Assembly (NCBI GenBank): GCA_002427105.1
Contig: DIPM01000033.1
Coordinates: forward strand, 124,001-188,000
DNA from: Marinilabiliaceae bacterium UBA5488
GTDB taxonomy: Bacteria > Bacteroidota > Bacteroidia > Bacteroidales > Marinilabiliaceae
DNA length: 64,000 nucleotides
Direction of reading: 5' to 3'
Of this stretch, positions 26,640 through 34,160 are shown one piece after another. A program made the position numbers and the translations under genes. The notes below the pieces were generated by a model that saw nothing but the letters and a program-made list of their open reading frames with translations, was not told the DNA's origin and did not search any database. The number at the start of each line of letters is the position of its first letter. Position 1 is the first letter of the stretch.

Positions 26640-26670
26640 CAAATATAATACAATTTAAAAAAATATGCAA
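26640..26670 (-). promoter_or_regulatory. Promoter of the mscS leader
   Basis: On the minus strand TTG (26670-26668), a 20-bp spacer and TATATTTG (26647-26640) match the Bacteroidota consensus. The predicted start is near 26633, inside a tandem hexamer tract (CCTTAA, CCTTAA, CCCTAA, CCC on the plus strand, 26615-26635). Confidence 0.75.
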
Positions 26671-26803
26671 GCATAGGGATGCAAAAAAAGATGTCAGCAA
26701 AGTGATTAATACTGTATATTACTCAAATTCCTTACAAAACGGCCGGAGACATTTGAAAGCAAATCTGTAAGCAATTATTAACACTATCCTAATGCTTAAA
26801 GTG

Positions 26804-26833
26804 TTGTATAAGTACTTAAATGTTCTATTTTTG
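26804..26833 (+). promoter_or_regulatory. Promoter of the bacteriohemerythrin gene
   Basis: TTG at 26804-26806, a 19-bp spacer and TATTTTTG at 26826-26833. Transcription should start near 26840. This shows that the ATG at 26855 is the start rather than an in-frame ATG at 26792, which lies upstream of the promoter. Confidence 0.8.
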
Positions 26834-26854
26834 CCGCTACAAAAACTGAAAATT

Positions 26855-27250
26855 ATGAATATTGAATGGACAGAAAAGCTCTCGGTAAATAATCAGACAA
26901 TTGATTCAGAGCATAAATCTCTTTTCGATGCACTAGGCATGTATTACAAAGGAGTTCAGAACGGAGCATCCAAAGAAAGTTTACAGGCATTGCTCTCCAA
27001 CCTGTCTGATTATGTAGTAACACACTTCAACAACGAAGAACGTTACTTGCTGGAAATAGGCTATTCTGACCTTCCAAAGCACAAAGAAGAGCATCGTGCC
27101 TTTACCGACAAGGTTAAGGAATTCATAAACAGCTACAATTCTGGGAAAGCGCCTGCATCTTATGAGGTAACTCATTTTATAATGGACTGGATTGTAAATC
27201 ATATCAAACGAGAAGATATGAGATATGCACGCTATGCACAAGGCCGCTAA
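26855..27250 (+). CDS. Bacteriohemerythrin
   Basis: 131 residues, a single-domain four-helix bundle with a non-haem diiron site that binds O2 reversibly. All seven ligands are present: H20, H57, E61, H76, H80, H116 and D121 (motifs DSEHK, HFNNEE, HKEEH, HIKRED). Such proteins carry, store or sense O2, and some protect against NO. It stands alone, with its own promoter, and ends 9 bp from the convergent esterase pseudogene. With NorB and the flavodiiron protein it suggests a cell that meets intermittent O2/NO. Confidence 0.93.
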   Translation: MNIEWTEKLSVNNQTIDSEHKSLFDALGMYYKGVQNGASKESLQALLSNLSDYVVTHFNNEERYLLEIGYSDLPKHKEEHRAFTDKVKEFINSYNSGKAPASYEVTHFIMDWIVNHIKREDMRYARYAQGR

Positions 27251-27259
27251 TCCGTCCTT

Positions 27260-28376
27260 CTACCTAAGCTGAGCCTTAATCCATTTCATTATATAATGAC
27301 GTGTTTCTGATGATATCCAGTGCTCATTAACCGGAGTTATCATTGCTGTCTTGGGTTCCTTAAGTAGGTAATAGACTATATAACTGGTGGTTGGCGGGCA
27401 TACATCATCATTAAAGCCCCAGGTCATAAAAACCGGTACTTCAATTTGTCGGGCAAAATTGACCACATCAAAATAAGCCATAGTATTGATTTTTTCCGGA
27501 GTATCCAAATACTCTATAGCTCTAACACAGGAAAGATACACTTTCTTCATATAGTAATTGTCTCGATTGTCAAGCCCGTTGACTAGGTAACTGTTATTAG
27601 CTGAAAAAAGCACGCCTTACCTCATCATACACCTCAATATCAATATCCGGCCGAATTCCATGGATTTCCATATCAAAGCGGATAAAACCATTTTCGGCAT
27701 AAGAGATATCTTTCAAAGGATCCATTGGTTTAATGCCTGCTCCGGGCGGAGAAAAAACCACTGGATACTTCCCCCCGGCTTTGGGCTTAGTGAGGTATCC
27801 ATAAACATACTGCCCTTTTTGGAATGCCTGCAATTTCACTAAATAGCAGTCAATCTTATCATTTGAATACTTGGGAACATATTCCCTCTCGACTAGCATA
27901 GGGCAAAGAGCCGCCTCTTTCTTTGCTTCTTCCCAAAAAGCTGTAAAATCATCAGGATGATGCGTATAAGGCGTAAGTTTATCAGGCTCAAAGCCTACCT
28001 TAATATGGTGCTTATAGATAGTCCCATCAAAGCTAACGCTAAGGCGGCAATCGAGGAATCCGGGTTCCGTCATCGTACCCGGAAAAATAGTTGCGACACC
28101 ATTATTGCTTATAACTGAGCCTTCTATATTCGCAGGCATCAGCTCAGGACCTATACTATAGCTTATCTCGATACTATCTTGCAGTATTCCATACCGATAT
28201 ACTAAAACCTCGATCTCGGCGTCCTCATTTATCTTGTAAAGCCAATCACGGCTATCCGGAGTGCATGTCCACAAAACATCGCTCCGATAAGGATAATTCT
28301 GCCCGCACAAGACTATGGTTGCGAGCATAAATATAATATTAGCAGCCCCTCTTTTCATTAGTATATTTTTTGACAT
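27260..28376 (-). pseudogene. Acetyl-xylan esterase (AXE1/cephalosporin-C deacetylase family), frameshifted and internally deleted
   Basis: The N-terminal part (28376 to about 27600) has a signal peptide, a beta-sandwich and the AXE1 start (YTHHPDDFTAFWEEAKKEA, FSPPGAGIKP). It stops early at 27597. The C-terminal part continues in another frame: NRDNYYMKKVYLSCVRAIEYL, then TMAYFDVVNFARQIEVPVFMTWGFNDDVCPP and a final NEHW. Removing one T from a T6 run near 27603 restores the frame. In addition, after RAIEYL (about 27506) the sequence jumps to the TMAYFDVVNFA region, losing roughly 65-100 residues that hold the nucleophile GGSQGG. The Asp (FNDD) and His (NEHW) remain. The protein cannot be catalytic even if the frameshift were a sequencing error. 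Confidence 0.85.
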
Positions 28377-28410
28377 TTATGAGGCTAAAATACCAAAATA
28401 ATAAGGTGGA

Positions 28411-29112
28411 TTAACTTAATGAATCCAGATCTACATGCTTATGTCTGACATCCTTGCCCACGCTCAGGTAGATAGCGGCTTCAGCAATATTTGTAGCGTT
28501 GTCGGCAATTCGTTCAATATTTGAGGCGATAGACATCAAATTCAGGAAGGTCTTCATTTCTTCATGAGTCTTAACATGAGGCAGCTTCTTTTTAACTATT
28601 TTTTTCACAAACGAGCGATGAAATTCATCAACAATATCGTCGTTTTTAATCGTCCAGATTGCATTGTCCATATTCTTGCCGGCCAAGGCTTGCAAAGCCC
28701 TCTCAACCATAGAAATGCTCATAATCAAAACATCATGAATGGTATCTGAAAAGCTGTAAAAGGTTTTATAGTCACGAATCCTTTTTATCTCATTGATTAT
28801 ATTGATGACTATATCACCTATCTTCTCAACATTAAGCGAAACCCTATAAACTGAAATTAGATTTCTCAGTTCGGTTGCGACCGGAGTATATAACACTATT
28901 ATATTAATTACACTCTCGCTTATCTTAATCTCATACTCATTAATAGTCTTTTCGTTCTTCTTTATCTCCGTAATATATCCCTCCAGTTGGGACTCAGACT
29001 CGTTTTCTATTACAGTCTCCAAAAGCCTAAGCTGTTTTAAAACCAGGGCTGTATAGGCTTCAAACTCTTTTTGTAAATCCTTGAAGGCAATATCCTTATT
29101 TGTACTCATCAT
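28411..29112 (-). CDS. phoU: PhoU-family phosphate signalling protein
   Basis: 233 residues, two tandem three-helix PhoU repeats with the ExxxD-type metal motifs (SLNVEKIGDIVINI and SNIERIADNATNIAE). PhoU links the Pst transporter to the PhoR/PhoB system and keeps phosphate uptake off in phosphate-rich cells. It is the last gene of a pstS-(pstC-pstA-pstB)-phoU operon. The transporter part upstream is reduced to stubs, so PhoU here has no intact Pst partner in the window. The short gap of 34 bp to the esterase pseudogene suggests continued transcription. Confidence 0.92.
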   Translation of the reverse strand: MMSTNKDIAFKDLQKEFEAYTALVLKQLRLLETVIENESESQLEGYITEIKKNEKTINEYEIKISESVINIIVLYTPVATELRNLISVYRVSLNVEKIGDIVINIINEIKRIRDYKTFYSFSDTIHDVLIMSISMVERALQALAGKNMDNAIWTIKNDDIVDEFHRSFVKKIVKKKLPHVKTHEEMKTFLNLMSIASNIERIADNATNIAEAAIYLSVGKDVRHKHVDLDSLS

Positions 29113-29133
29113 CCAAAGTTTAAATCTTTATTA

Positions 29134-29361
29134 TCAACCAAATTTACCACTTATATAATTCTCCGTCCTTTGATCGGAAGGATTTGTGAAAATATTAGAA
29201 GTGTTGTCATGCTCCACCAGTTCACCCAAATAAAAAAAAGCGGTATTATCACTTACGCGTGTGGCTTGTTGCATATTGTGGGTTACTATCACAATAGCAT
29301 AGTGCTCCTTAAGCTGATAGATAAGCTCCTCTATCTTCATAGACGAAATAGGGTCTAGTGA
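29134..29361 (-). pseudogene. pstB: C-terminal stub of PstB (phosphate ABC transporter ATPase)
   Basis: In frame from about 29361 the minus strand encodes SSLDPISSMKIEELIYQLKEH, and then VTHNMQQATRVSD (H-loop), AFFYLGELVE and the end NYISGKFG. This is the last ~75 residues of PstB, from just after Walker B/D-loop onward. The Walker A, Q-loop and signature are missing. An ATG at 29340 could still start a 68-residue fragment, but that cannot bind ATP. It is fused directly to a PstC stub. Confidence 0.85.
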
Positions 29362-29503
29362 ACTGGCTGGTAACTAATGCCAATCCGGCAGTCATCAAAA
29401 TAATGCTTAGCCCAAGAATAATAATTACAGTTAAAAAAATTCTATCGCCCAACCAGCTATAAATTGCAGGAAGGGGCTTCTTGGGTATATGCTTTATATC
29501 CAT
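29362..29503 (-). pseudogene. pstC: N-terminal stub of a phosphate permease, probably PstC
   Basis: MDIKHIPKKPLPAIYSWLGD is followed by one hydrophobic helix (RIFLTVIIILGLSIILMTAG). It resembles the first TM of PstC and has the expected place after pstS. After about 45-47 codons the sequence passes into the pstB remnant in a different frame, ending as a 64-residue open frame at 29309. The rest of pstC, all of pstA and most of pstB are absent. Confidence 0.7.
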
Positions 29504-29534
29504 TATTTAATTTTTACGCAGAAATTTCGTTCAA

Positions 29535-30713
29535 TTATTCAACACTTGCAACAGCAGTATCACCATTAGCGATTTCATTGTCACGCCCTAGCTGGAATTC
29601 ATCCAAAACCTTCTGTCCGATTTTTTCTCCTTCCCATTTTATCTCCGCTATCATTGCTATATTTTTCTCTACTGCAGTTTGCGGTAATCGCGCATAGCCA
29701 AGAAGTTCTGACAATTCCTGTCCTTCGGTAATAGCCCAAACCAAAAATCTTACGACTTCAATTGCTTCACTCCTGCTTTTAATAGCATTGTTCTTATCTA
29801 GATTCTCATGTACCATTATCCATGTAAAACCTGCAATTGGGTAACCATAGGCTGCCGGAGTATTAGTAAAAAGGATCCTGGTATCGGAAGGCAGTTCAAT
29901 ATTGACTGCCTCTGTGGTAGCCTCAAAACTAGGTTCAATTATATTACCCGAAGAATTAATCACCGACCCGTAGGGCATATCGTTTAGAATCGCATACGAA
30001 AGGCTATTATATCCAATTGCACCCGGAGAATTCATAACGGCTCCCGCAACTCCCTCATTGCCGCTACCGCCAACGCCAAGCGGCCATTTAACACTTGTAC
30101 CCGAGCCGACAGTAGTTTTCCATTCTTGGGAAACACTACTTAAATAGCTTGTCCAAATATTGGTTGTCCCCGATCCGTCCGATCTGTGAACTATGGTTAC
30201 AGGCATTGAACGGAAATTAATACCCGGATTTAACTCAGCTATTGCCGGATCATCCCAGTTAGTTATTTTTCCAAGAAAAAGATTAGTAAGCACCTCAGAA
30301 TTGAATACTACTCCTTTCCCAACTCCGGAAATATTATAGGTAGGCACAACGTCTGCAAGTGTAACGGGCATATTAAAAGCTCTTCCACCGGTCGATTCTT
30401 CGATTAAGGCAAGAACCTCGTCATCAAGAAAAGCCTCCGACATACCAAACATAATGGTCTGTTCAACAAACTGGCGAATTCCTCCACCTGAACCAATGGA
30501 TTGATAGTTTACAGTAATACGTTTGTCGGTAAGCGTACGGTATTCATCAGCCATTGCAGTAATAAGAGGGGCAGGAAATGAAGCCCCGGCTCCTATAATA
30601 TTCAGCCTCTCCTCAGACGATTCGCTGCCTTTGCCCACACATGCAGATAAAGCAAACGAAATTACTATGCCGATCACTACTCCAAGTGCACAAAGGGAGT
30701 TTTTCTTATGCAT
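29535..30713 (-). CDS. pstS: Phosphate-binding lipoprotein PstS
   Basis: 392 residues. Lipobox ALSAC (C25) marks a lipoprotein that captures phosphate in the periplasm for the Pst ABC transporter. Phosphate-contacting motifs are present: IIGAGASFPAPL, YQSIGSGGGIRQF, VHRSDGSGTTNIWTSYL and GNEGVAGAV. It is full length. The permease/ATPase genes that should follow are deleted, so it may be non-functional in transport or act only as a binding protein. Upstream it has a four-unit 11-bp repeat typical of phosphate-starvation control. Confidence 0.95.
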   Translation of the reverse strand: MHKKNSLCALGVVIGIVISFALSACVGKGSESSEERLNIIGAGASFPAPLITAMADEYRTLTDKRITVNYQSIGSGGGIRQFVEQTIMFGMSEAFLDDEVLALIEESTGGRAFNMPVTLADVVPTYNISGVGKGVVFNSEVLTNLFLGKITNWDDPAIAELNPGINFRSMPVTIVHRSDGSGTTNIWTSYLSSVSQEWKTTVGSGTSVKWPLGVGGSGNEGVAGAVMNSPGAIGYNSLSYAILNDMPYGSVINSSGNIIEPSFEATTEAVNIELPSDTRILFTNTPAAYGYPIAGFTWIMVHENLDKNNAIKSRSEAIEVVRFLVWAITEGQELSELLGYARLPQTAVEKNIAMIAEIKWEGEKIGQKVLDEFQLGRDNEIANGDTAVASVE

Positions 30714-30771
30714 CCTCTTGATTTTTCATCATCACAAATCACTTTGTAAATTCAGGGGTAAAAATAACACT

Positions 30772-30815
30772 GTTATATTAACTGTATGTTACCAGTATGT
30801 AAGATGTATATTAAC
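30772..30815 (-). promoter_or_regulatory. Pho-box-like array upstream of pstS
   Basis: Four contiguous 11-bp units on the plus strand: GTTATATTAAC, TGTATGTTACC, AGTATGTAAGA, TGTATATTAAC. On the minus strand the cores read TTAATA, GTAACA, CTTACA, TTAATA with 5-bp spacers, matching the PhoB/PhoP-type layout TTnAnA-N5-TTnAnA. The array lies 59-102 bp before pstS. A partial -7 (GTGATTTG, minus strand 30742-30735) follows at the expected distance. Confidence 0.7.
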
Positions 30816-30849
30816 TAGCGTCATAGTAGTATTGTTGATTTAGTCTTCC

Positions 30850-31662
30850 CTATTTCAATTGCCCTATTATAACCCTGTCTATAAGGCAATCAGGCAAAAT
30901 CCAACGCAAAAAAAGGATGGGCTTTGCAAGATAGCCTGCCGAATAACGAGCTTTCGGTCGCTTAACCTTTATTGAATTGTAAATTAATGCTGCAATAACA
31001 GTAGCCTCCGAGTGTTTATGGTCAGTGCCGCCAAAAATCCGTGTCAACTTTTCTACCATGCTTCGATAATCACCCTCCGATGAAGTCTTTAGCAAATTAT
31101 CACGGGCTATGCTTCCCCATTCAGATTTTATCAAACCCGGCTCAATTAATATAACATCGATACCAAATAGTTTTACCTCATTGCGCAAACTGTCACTGAG
31201 TCCTTCAATTGCATATTTGCTGGCATGATACCAGCCTCCAAAAGGAGAAGCTACCTTCCCGCCAATAGATGATATATTTACAATTTTTCCCCACTTATGC
31301 TCTCTCATATATGGAAGCACCAGTTGAATTAAGCGTGCCACTCCAAAAACATTCACTTCCATCTGATATTTGGCAGAACTTATAGCTACATCTTCAATGG
31401 CACCATAGAACCCGAAACCTGCATTATTAATAAGGATATCGAGACGACCTTCCTTTTCGACTATATACTTAACTCCCTTAACCATCGATTCATCGTCGCT
31501 TACATCCATCGACAAAGTTTCAATTCCAAGGGACTTTAGTTCTTCCATTCTTTCTATTCTGCGAGCAGCCCCGTAAACCTTGTACCCTCTTTCAGCCAAC
31601 AACACGGCTGTAGCCTTTCCAATGCCCGCTGATGCTCCCGTAATTAAAACAACACGCTTCAT
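30850..31662 (-). CDS. Short-chain dehydrogenase/reductase (SDR)
   Basis: 270 residues, classical SDR. TGASAGIGKA is the dinucleotide loop, NNAGFG the stabilising motif, with catalytic S in VNISSIGG and YHASK as the Tyr-Lys pair. The basic residues after the second strand (AARRIERM) suggest NADP(H). The C-terminus is hydrophobic, as in membrane-associated SDRs of lipid or steroid type. Substrate is unknown. A second SDR at 34554-35363 is related but not a duplicate. Confidence 0.88.
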   Translation of the reverse strand: MKRVVLITGASAGIGKATAVLLAERGYKVYGAARRIERMEELKSLGIETLSMDVSDDESMVKGVKYIVEKEGRLDILINNAGFGFYGAIEDVAISSAKYQMEVNVFGVARLIQLVLPYMREHKWGKIVNISSIGGKVASPFGGWYHASKYAIEGLSDSLRNEVKLFGIDVILIEPGLIKSEWGSIARDNLLKTSSEGDYRSMVEKLTRIFGGTDHKHSEATVIAALIYNSIKVKRPKARYSAGYLAKPILFLRWILPDCLIDRVIIGQLK

Positions 31663-31783
31663 AACTATATTTTAAATTTTTAGAAACAATAGTATAACAA
31701 AGTTTCGACAATTATTCCTGCTTATTGCTCTTTTTGAATTTATCGCTAGCTAGAAAGATTAAAGACTGAGTAAAGTAAAACAA

Positions 31784-31957
31784 ATGCTCCGGCTACATAA
31801 CAATGGCATTTCTAAGCGCCAAACAGTCTTGAAACTATCAGTTGATAAGGAAACCGTTAATCGCGCTAAATGTGACAAATTACCTGTCGTAGAGCTTCTG
31901 AAATTAGAAGATCCGATACTGCAACATAGATTGTGGCTAAAACACAAAAGCCTGTAA
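31784..31957 (+). pseudogene. IS21-type transposase (IstA) N-terminal remnant
   Basis: A 57-codon frame encodes MLRLHNNGISKRQTVLKLSV followed by DKETVNRAKCDKLPVVELLK and LEDPILQHRL. The in-frame codons before it (RLSKVKQ) extend the similarity. This resembles the helix-turn-helix start of IS21-family IstA, normally about 400-500 residues long; everything after the first ~60 residues is gone, and no istB or terminal repeats are seen. The scar lies right beside the tRNA-Pro terminator. Assignment rests on pattern memory only. Confidence 0.45.
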
Positions 31958-31976
31958 ATCATACGATTTGCAGGCT
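31940..31976 (-). terminator. Terminator of the tRNA-Pro gene
   Basis: On the minus strand AGCCTGCAAATC pairs with GATTTACAGGCT (one wobble, 4-nt loop), followed by TTTTGTGTTTT. It lies 27 bp beyond the tRNA 3' end. Confidence 0.85.
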
Positions 31977-32002
31977 GTTGATTTGACTTAGTTTGTCTTT
32001 TG

Positions 32003-32076
32003 TCGGGGTGAGAAGATTCGAACTTCCGACCCCTACGTCCCGAACGTAGTGCGCTACCGGACTGCGCTACACCCCG
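32003..32076 (-). tRNA. tRNA-Pro, anticodon CGG
   Basis: The 74-nt minus-strand sequence folds as a cloverleaf: acceptor CGGGGTG/CACCCCG with discriminator A, D arm GCGC/GCGC, anticodon stem CTACG/CGTAG with loop TTCGGGA (anticodon CGG, reading CCG), and T arm GGAAG-TTCGAAT-CTTCT. No CCA is encoded. The start CGGGGTGTAGCGCAG is typical of bacterial tRNA-Pro. Confidence 0.97.
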
Positions 32077-32212
32077 ATTTTGAAAGTGCAAATATAAAAA
32101 ATATATGCTGCTGCAAGTAAAAAACAGCATTATATTTGATTCAGGGGGATAAAAGTTAAATAATTCAGCCTCTACGACAAAGTAAGCTAAGGTAGGTAAA
32201 TGCCACAATGCG

Positions 32213-33289
32213 CTATCTGTAAGTCTTATTTAAAAGAACGTTGTCAGCTATTACCATAGCTGCCATAGCTTCTACAATTGGCGTAGCGCGGGGCACAACA
32301 CAAGGGTCATGTCGCCCTTTGGCTTTCATCACCACCTCATTACCTTCTCTGTCAACTGTATTTTGATCTTTCAGTATGGTGGCTACCGGCTTAAAGGCTA
32401 CCCTAAAGTAGATATCTTCACCATTGGATATTCCTCCCTGTATCCCTCCAGAGCGATTTGTACGCGAGTGTACACGCCCATCCTCCATATAAAATTCGTC
32501 ATTATGCTGCGAACCAAGCATTTCAACGGAGCTGAATCCGCTACCATACTCAAAGCCTTTAACTGCATTAATGCTCAGCATAGCCTGCCCCAGGCGGGCA
32601 TGAAGCTTATCAAACACAGGGTCACCCAAACCAACAGGAGCATTGGCAATGACGCAGGATACAACACCTCCAACCGAATCATGGTCTCGTCGCACACCAT
32701 CAATATAGGCTATCATCTGCTTTGCCATATCAGGATCAGGACAACGGACAATATTAGTCTCAGCAAGAGCCAGGTCGAGATCCTTATAACTCTTGGTTAC
32801 TTTTAAGGATCCCACCTGCGACACGTAGGCCTGCACTGTAACTCCCAGCTCTTTCAACATAAGCTTGGCCACGGCTCCGGCAACAACCCGGGCAATAGTT
32901 TCGCGGGCCGAGCTCCGTCCTCCTCCCCTATGGTCGCGGATACCATATTTGCTTTGATATGTATAATCAGCATGAGAAGGACGGAAAATATCCTTCAGAT
33001 TATCATAATCGCGCGAGCGCTGATCTTTGTTCCATATTACAAAGGCCAGAGGAGTACCGGTTGCCACACCGTCAATATGTCCGGAAATAAACTCTACCCT
33101 ATCCGACTCGTCGCGGGGACTAGTAATCTCGGATTGTCCGGGCCGTCGCCTGTCAAGTTCGTGCTGAATAAATTCCATATCAAGCTTCAGACCCGGGCTT
33201 ACTCCTTCAACTATTCCTCCCACGCCTTTGCCGTGTGACTCACCAAAGGAAGTCAACTTATATAATGTTCCAAATGAATTACCTGCCAT
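32213..33289 (-). CDS. aroC: Chorismate synthase
   Basis: 358 residues. It is the last step of the shikimate route: EPSP to chorismate, with reduced FMN. The family signatures are GESHGKGVGGIVEG near the start, RRPGQSEITSPRDESD, RGGGRSSARETIARV and SGIQGGISNGEDI. The length is typical. A strong promoter lies upstream, and a tRNA-Pro gene follows on the same strand. No other aro genes are adjacent. Confidence 0.97.
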   Translation of the reverse strand: MAGNSFGTLYKLTSFGESHGKGVGGIVEGVSPGLKLDMEFIQHELDRRRPGQSEITSPRDESDRVEFISGHIDGVATGTPLAFVIWNKDQRSRDYDNLKDIFRPSHADYTYQSKYGIRDHRGGGRSSARETIARVVAGAVAKLMLKELGVTVQAYVSQVGSLKVTKSYKDLDLALAETNIVRCPDPDMAKQMIAYIDGVRRDHDSVGGVVSCVIANAPVGLGDPVFDKLHARLGQAMLSINAVKGFEYGSGFSSVEMLGSQHNDEFYMEDGRVHSRTNRSGGIQGGISNGEDIYFRVAFKPVATILKDQNTVDREGNEVVMKAKGRHDPCVVPRATPIVEAMAAMVIADNVLLNKTYR

Positions 33290-33311
33290 AGTCTGTTGAT
33301 ATTTGTTTGTT

Positions 33312-33342
33312 CAAAAATAGAGCATAGAGCTGAAACTTCAAA
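33312..33342 (-). promoter_or_regulatory. aroC promoter
   Basis: On the minus strand TTTG (33342-33339), a 19-bp spacer and TATTTTTG (33319-33312). The predicted start lies about 15 bp before the ATG. Confidence 0.75.
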
Positions 33343-33375
33343 ATAGAAAATGCGCTAAGGCAGTTCTAGCCCGCA

Positions 33376-33410
33376 CAAAAAAAGGGAGCCACTTTTCAGC
33401 AAACTCCCTT
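33376..33410 (-). terminator. Terminator of the SlyD-like gene
   Basis: On the minus strand AAGGGAG (33410-33404) pairs with CTCCCTT (33388-33382), then a T run. It lies just after the stop of the peptidyl-prolyl isomerase gene. Confidence 0.85.
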
Positions 33411-33431
33411 ATTATAGTATTAAAATATTGC

Positions 33432-33974
33432 TTAGCAACTGCAACCTGAACCGCAACCGCCTCCATGAGAGTGGTCATGACTGTGTCCGCAACCACATGA
33501 ATCACCAACAAGCTCATCTTCGGTAGCCTCGCGAACAGACAAAATCGAACCCGAGAAATACAGATCATCTCCGGCTAAAGGATGATTGAAGTCCATTTTT
33601 ACAACTTCATCGCTGACCTCGAGAACAATACCATTTAGGCGATTACCATTTGCATCTTGCATGGGAACAGTATTTCCAACTGCAAGCATCTCCTCATCAA
33701 CAGAGCCGTTTACTTCAAAAATATTCTTTGGTAAATCGACAACTGCATCTTCGTTCACCTCTCCATAAGCTTCTTCAGAGCTAAGACCAAACTGGAAATT
33801 TTCACCGGCAGCCATTCCTTCAAGCTTGTTCTCGAACATTTCTATCATCCTTCCGGCGCCAAACAAGAATTCAAGTGGAGCGTCGACTGTAGTTTCTTCA
33901 ATCATTTCACCATCAGCTCCATTTACTCTAAGTTGATATGTCAACGAAACAAATTTATTTCTTCCAATCTTCAT
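33432..33974 (-). CDS. slyD: SlyD-like FKBP peptidyl-prolyl isomerase with metal-binding tail
   Basis: 180 residues. It speeds prolyl cis-trans isomerisation and chaperones folding; SlyD also delivers nickel in some bacteria. The FKBP core starts with VSLTYQLRV and has PLEFLFGAGRMIEMFENKLEGM, then the insert-in-flap domain, then MDFNHPLAGDDLYF. The last ~22 residues are almost only Cys, His, Gly and Ser, a strong metal-chelating tail. No hydrogenase or urease genes lie in the window, so the metal partner is unknown. Confidence 0.92.
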   Translation of the reverse strand: MKIGRNKFVSLTYQLRVNGADGEMIEETTVDAPLEFLFGAGRMIEMFENKLEGMAAGENFQFGLSSEEAYGEVNEDAVVDLPKNIFEVNGSVDEEMLAVGNTVPMQDANGNRLNGIVLEVSDEVVKMDFNHPLAGDDLYFSGSILSVREATEDELVGDSCGCGHSHDHSHGGGCGSGCSC

Positions 33975-34005
33975 GATATCACTTTTATTAGTTTTCTGAA
34001 TTTTA

Positions 34006-34023
34006 CAAACTTGTATAAGTTTG
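34006..34023. promoter_or_regulatory. Inverted repeat upstream of the SlyD-like gene
   Basis: CAAACTT (34006-34012) and AAGTTTG (34017-34023) form a perfect 7-4-7 dyad about 32 bp before the slyD ATG. It could be an operator; no clean -7 element is visible nearby. Confidence 0.35.
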
Positions 34024-34097
34024 CAAAGAAACGGAGATTTTGCTTATTGTCAAAATGTGAATCGAAAAATCCTGCTCTTTAACACTTTTTTAACCGT

Positions 34098-34134
34098 CAA
34101 AAAAAGGACTACACACTTGATGTGAAGTCCTTTT
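34098..34134 (-). terminator. Terminator of the GlsB-like gene
   Basis: AAAAGGACT (34102-34110) pairs with AGTCCTTTT (34126-34134), extended by ACACA/TGTG. The T run is on the minus strand, downstream of the small membrane protein gene. Confidence 0.88.
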
Positions 34135-34160
34135 AGATGCTTTCAGGCAAATGCTCTAAA

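Noticed and set aside
31759..32208. 150-codon minus-strand frame covering the tRNA region
   Set aside because: Part of it is the translated tRNA-Pro (the familiar GVAQSGSALRSG pattern), and the rest is antisense to the IS21-like scar. It is not a protein gene.
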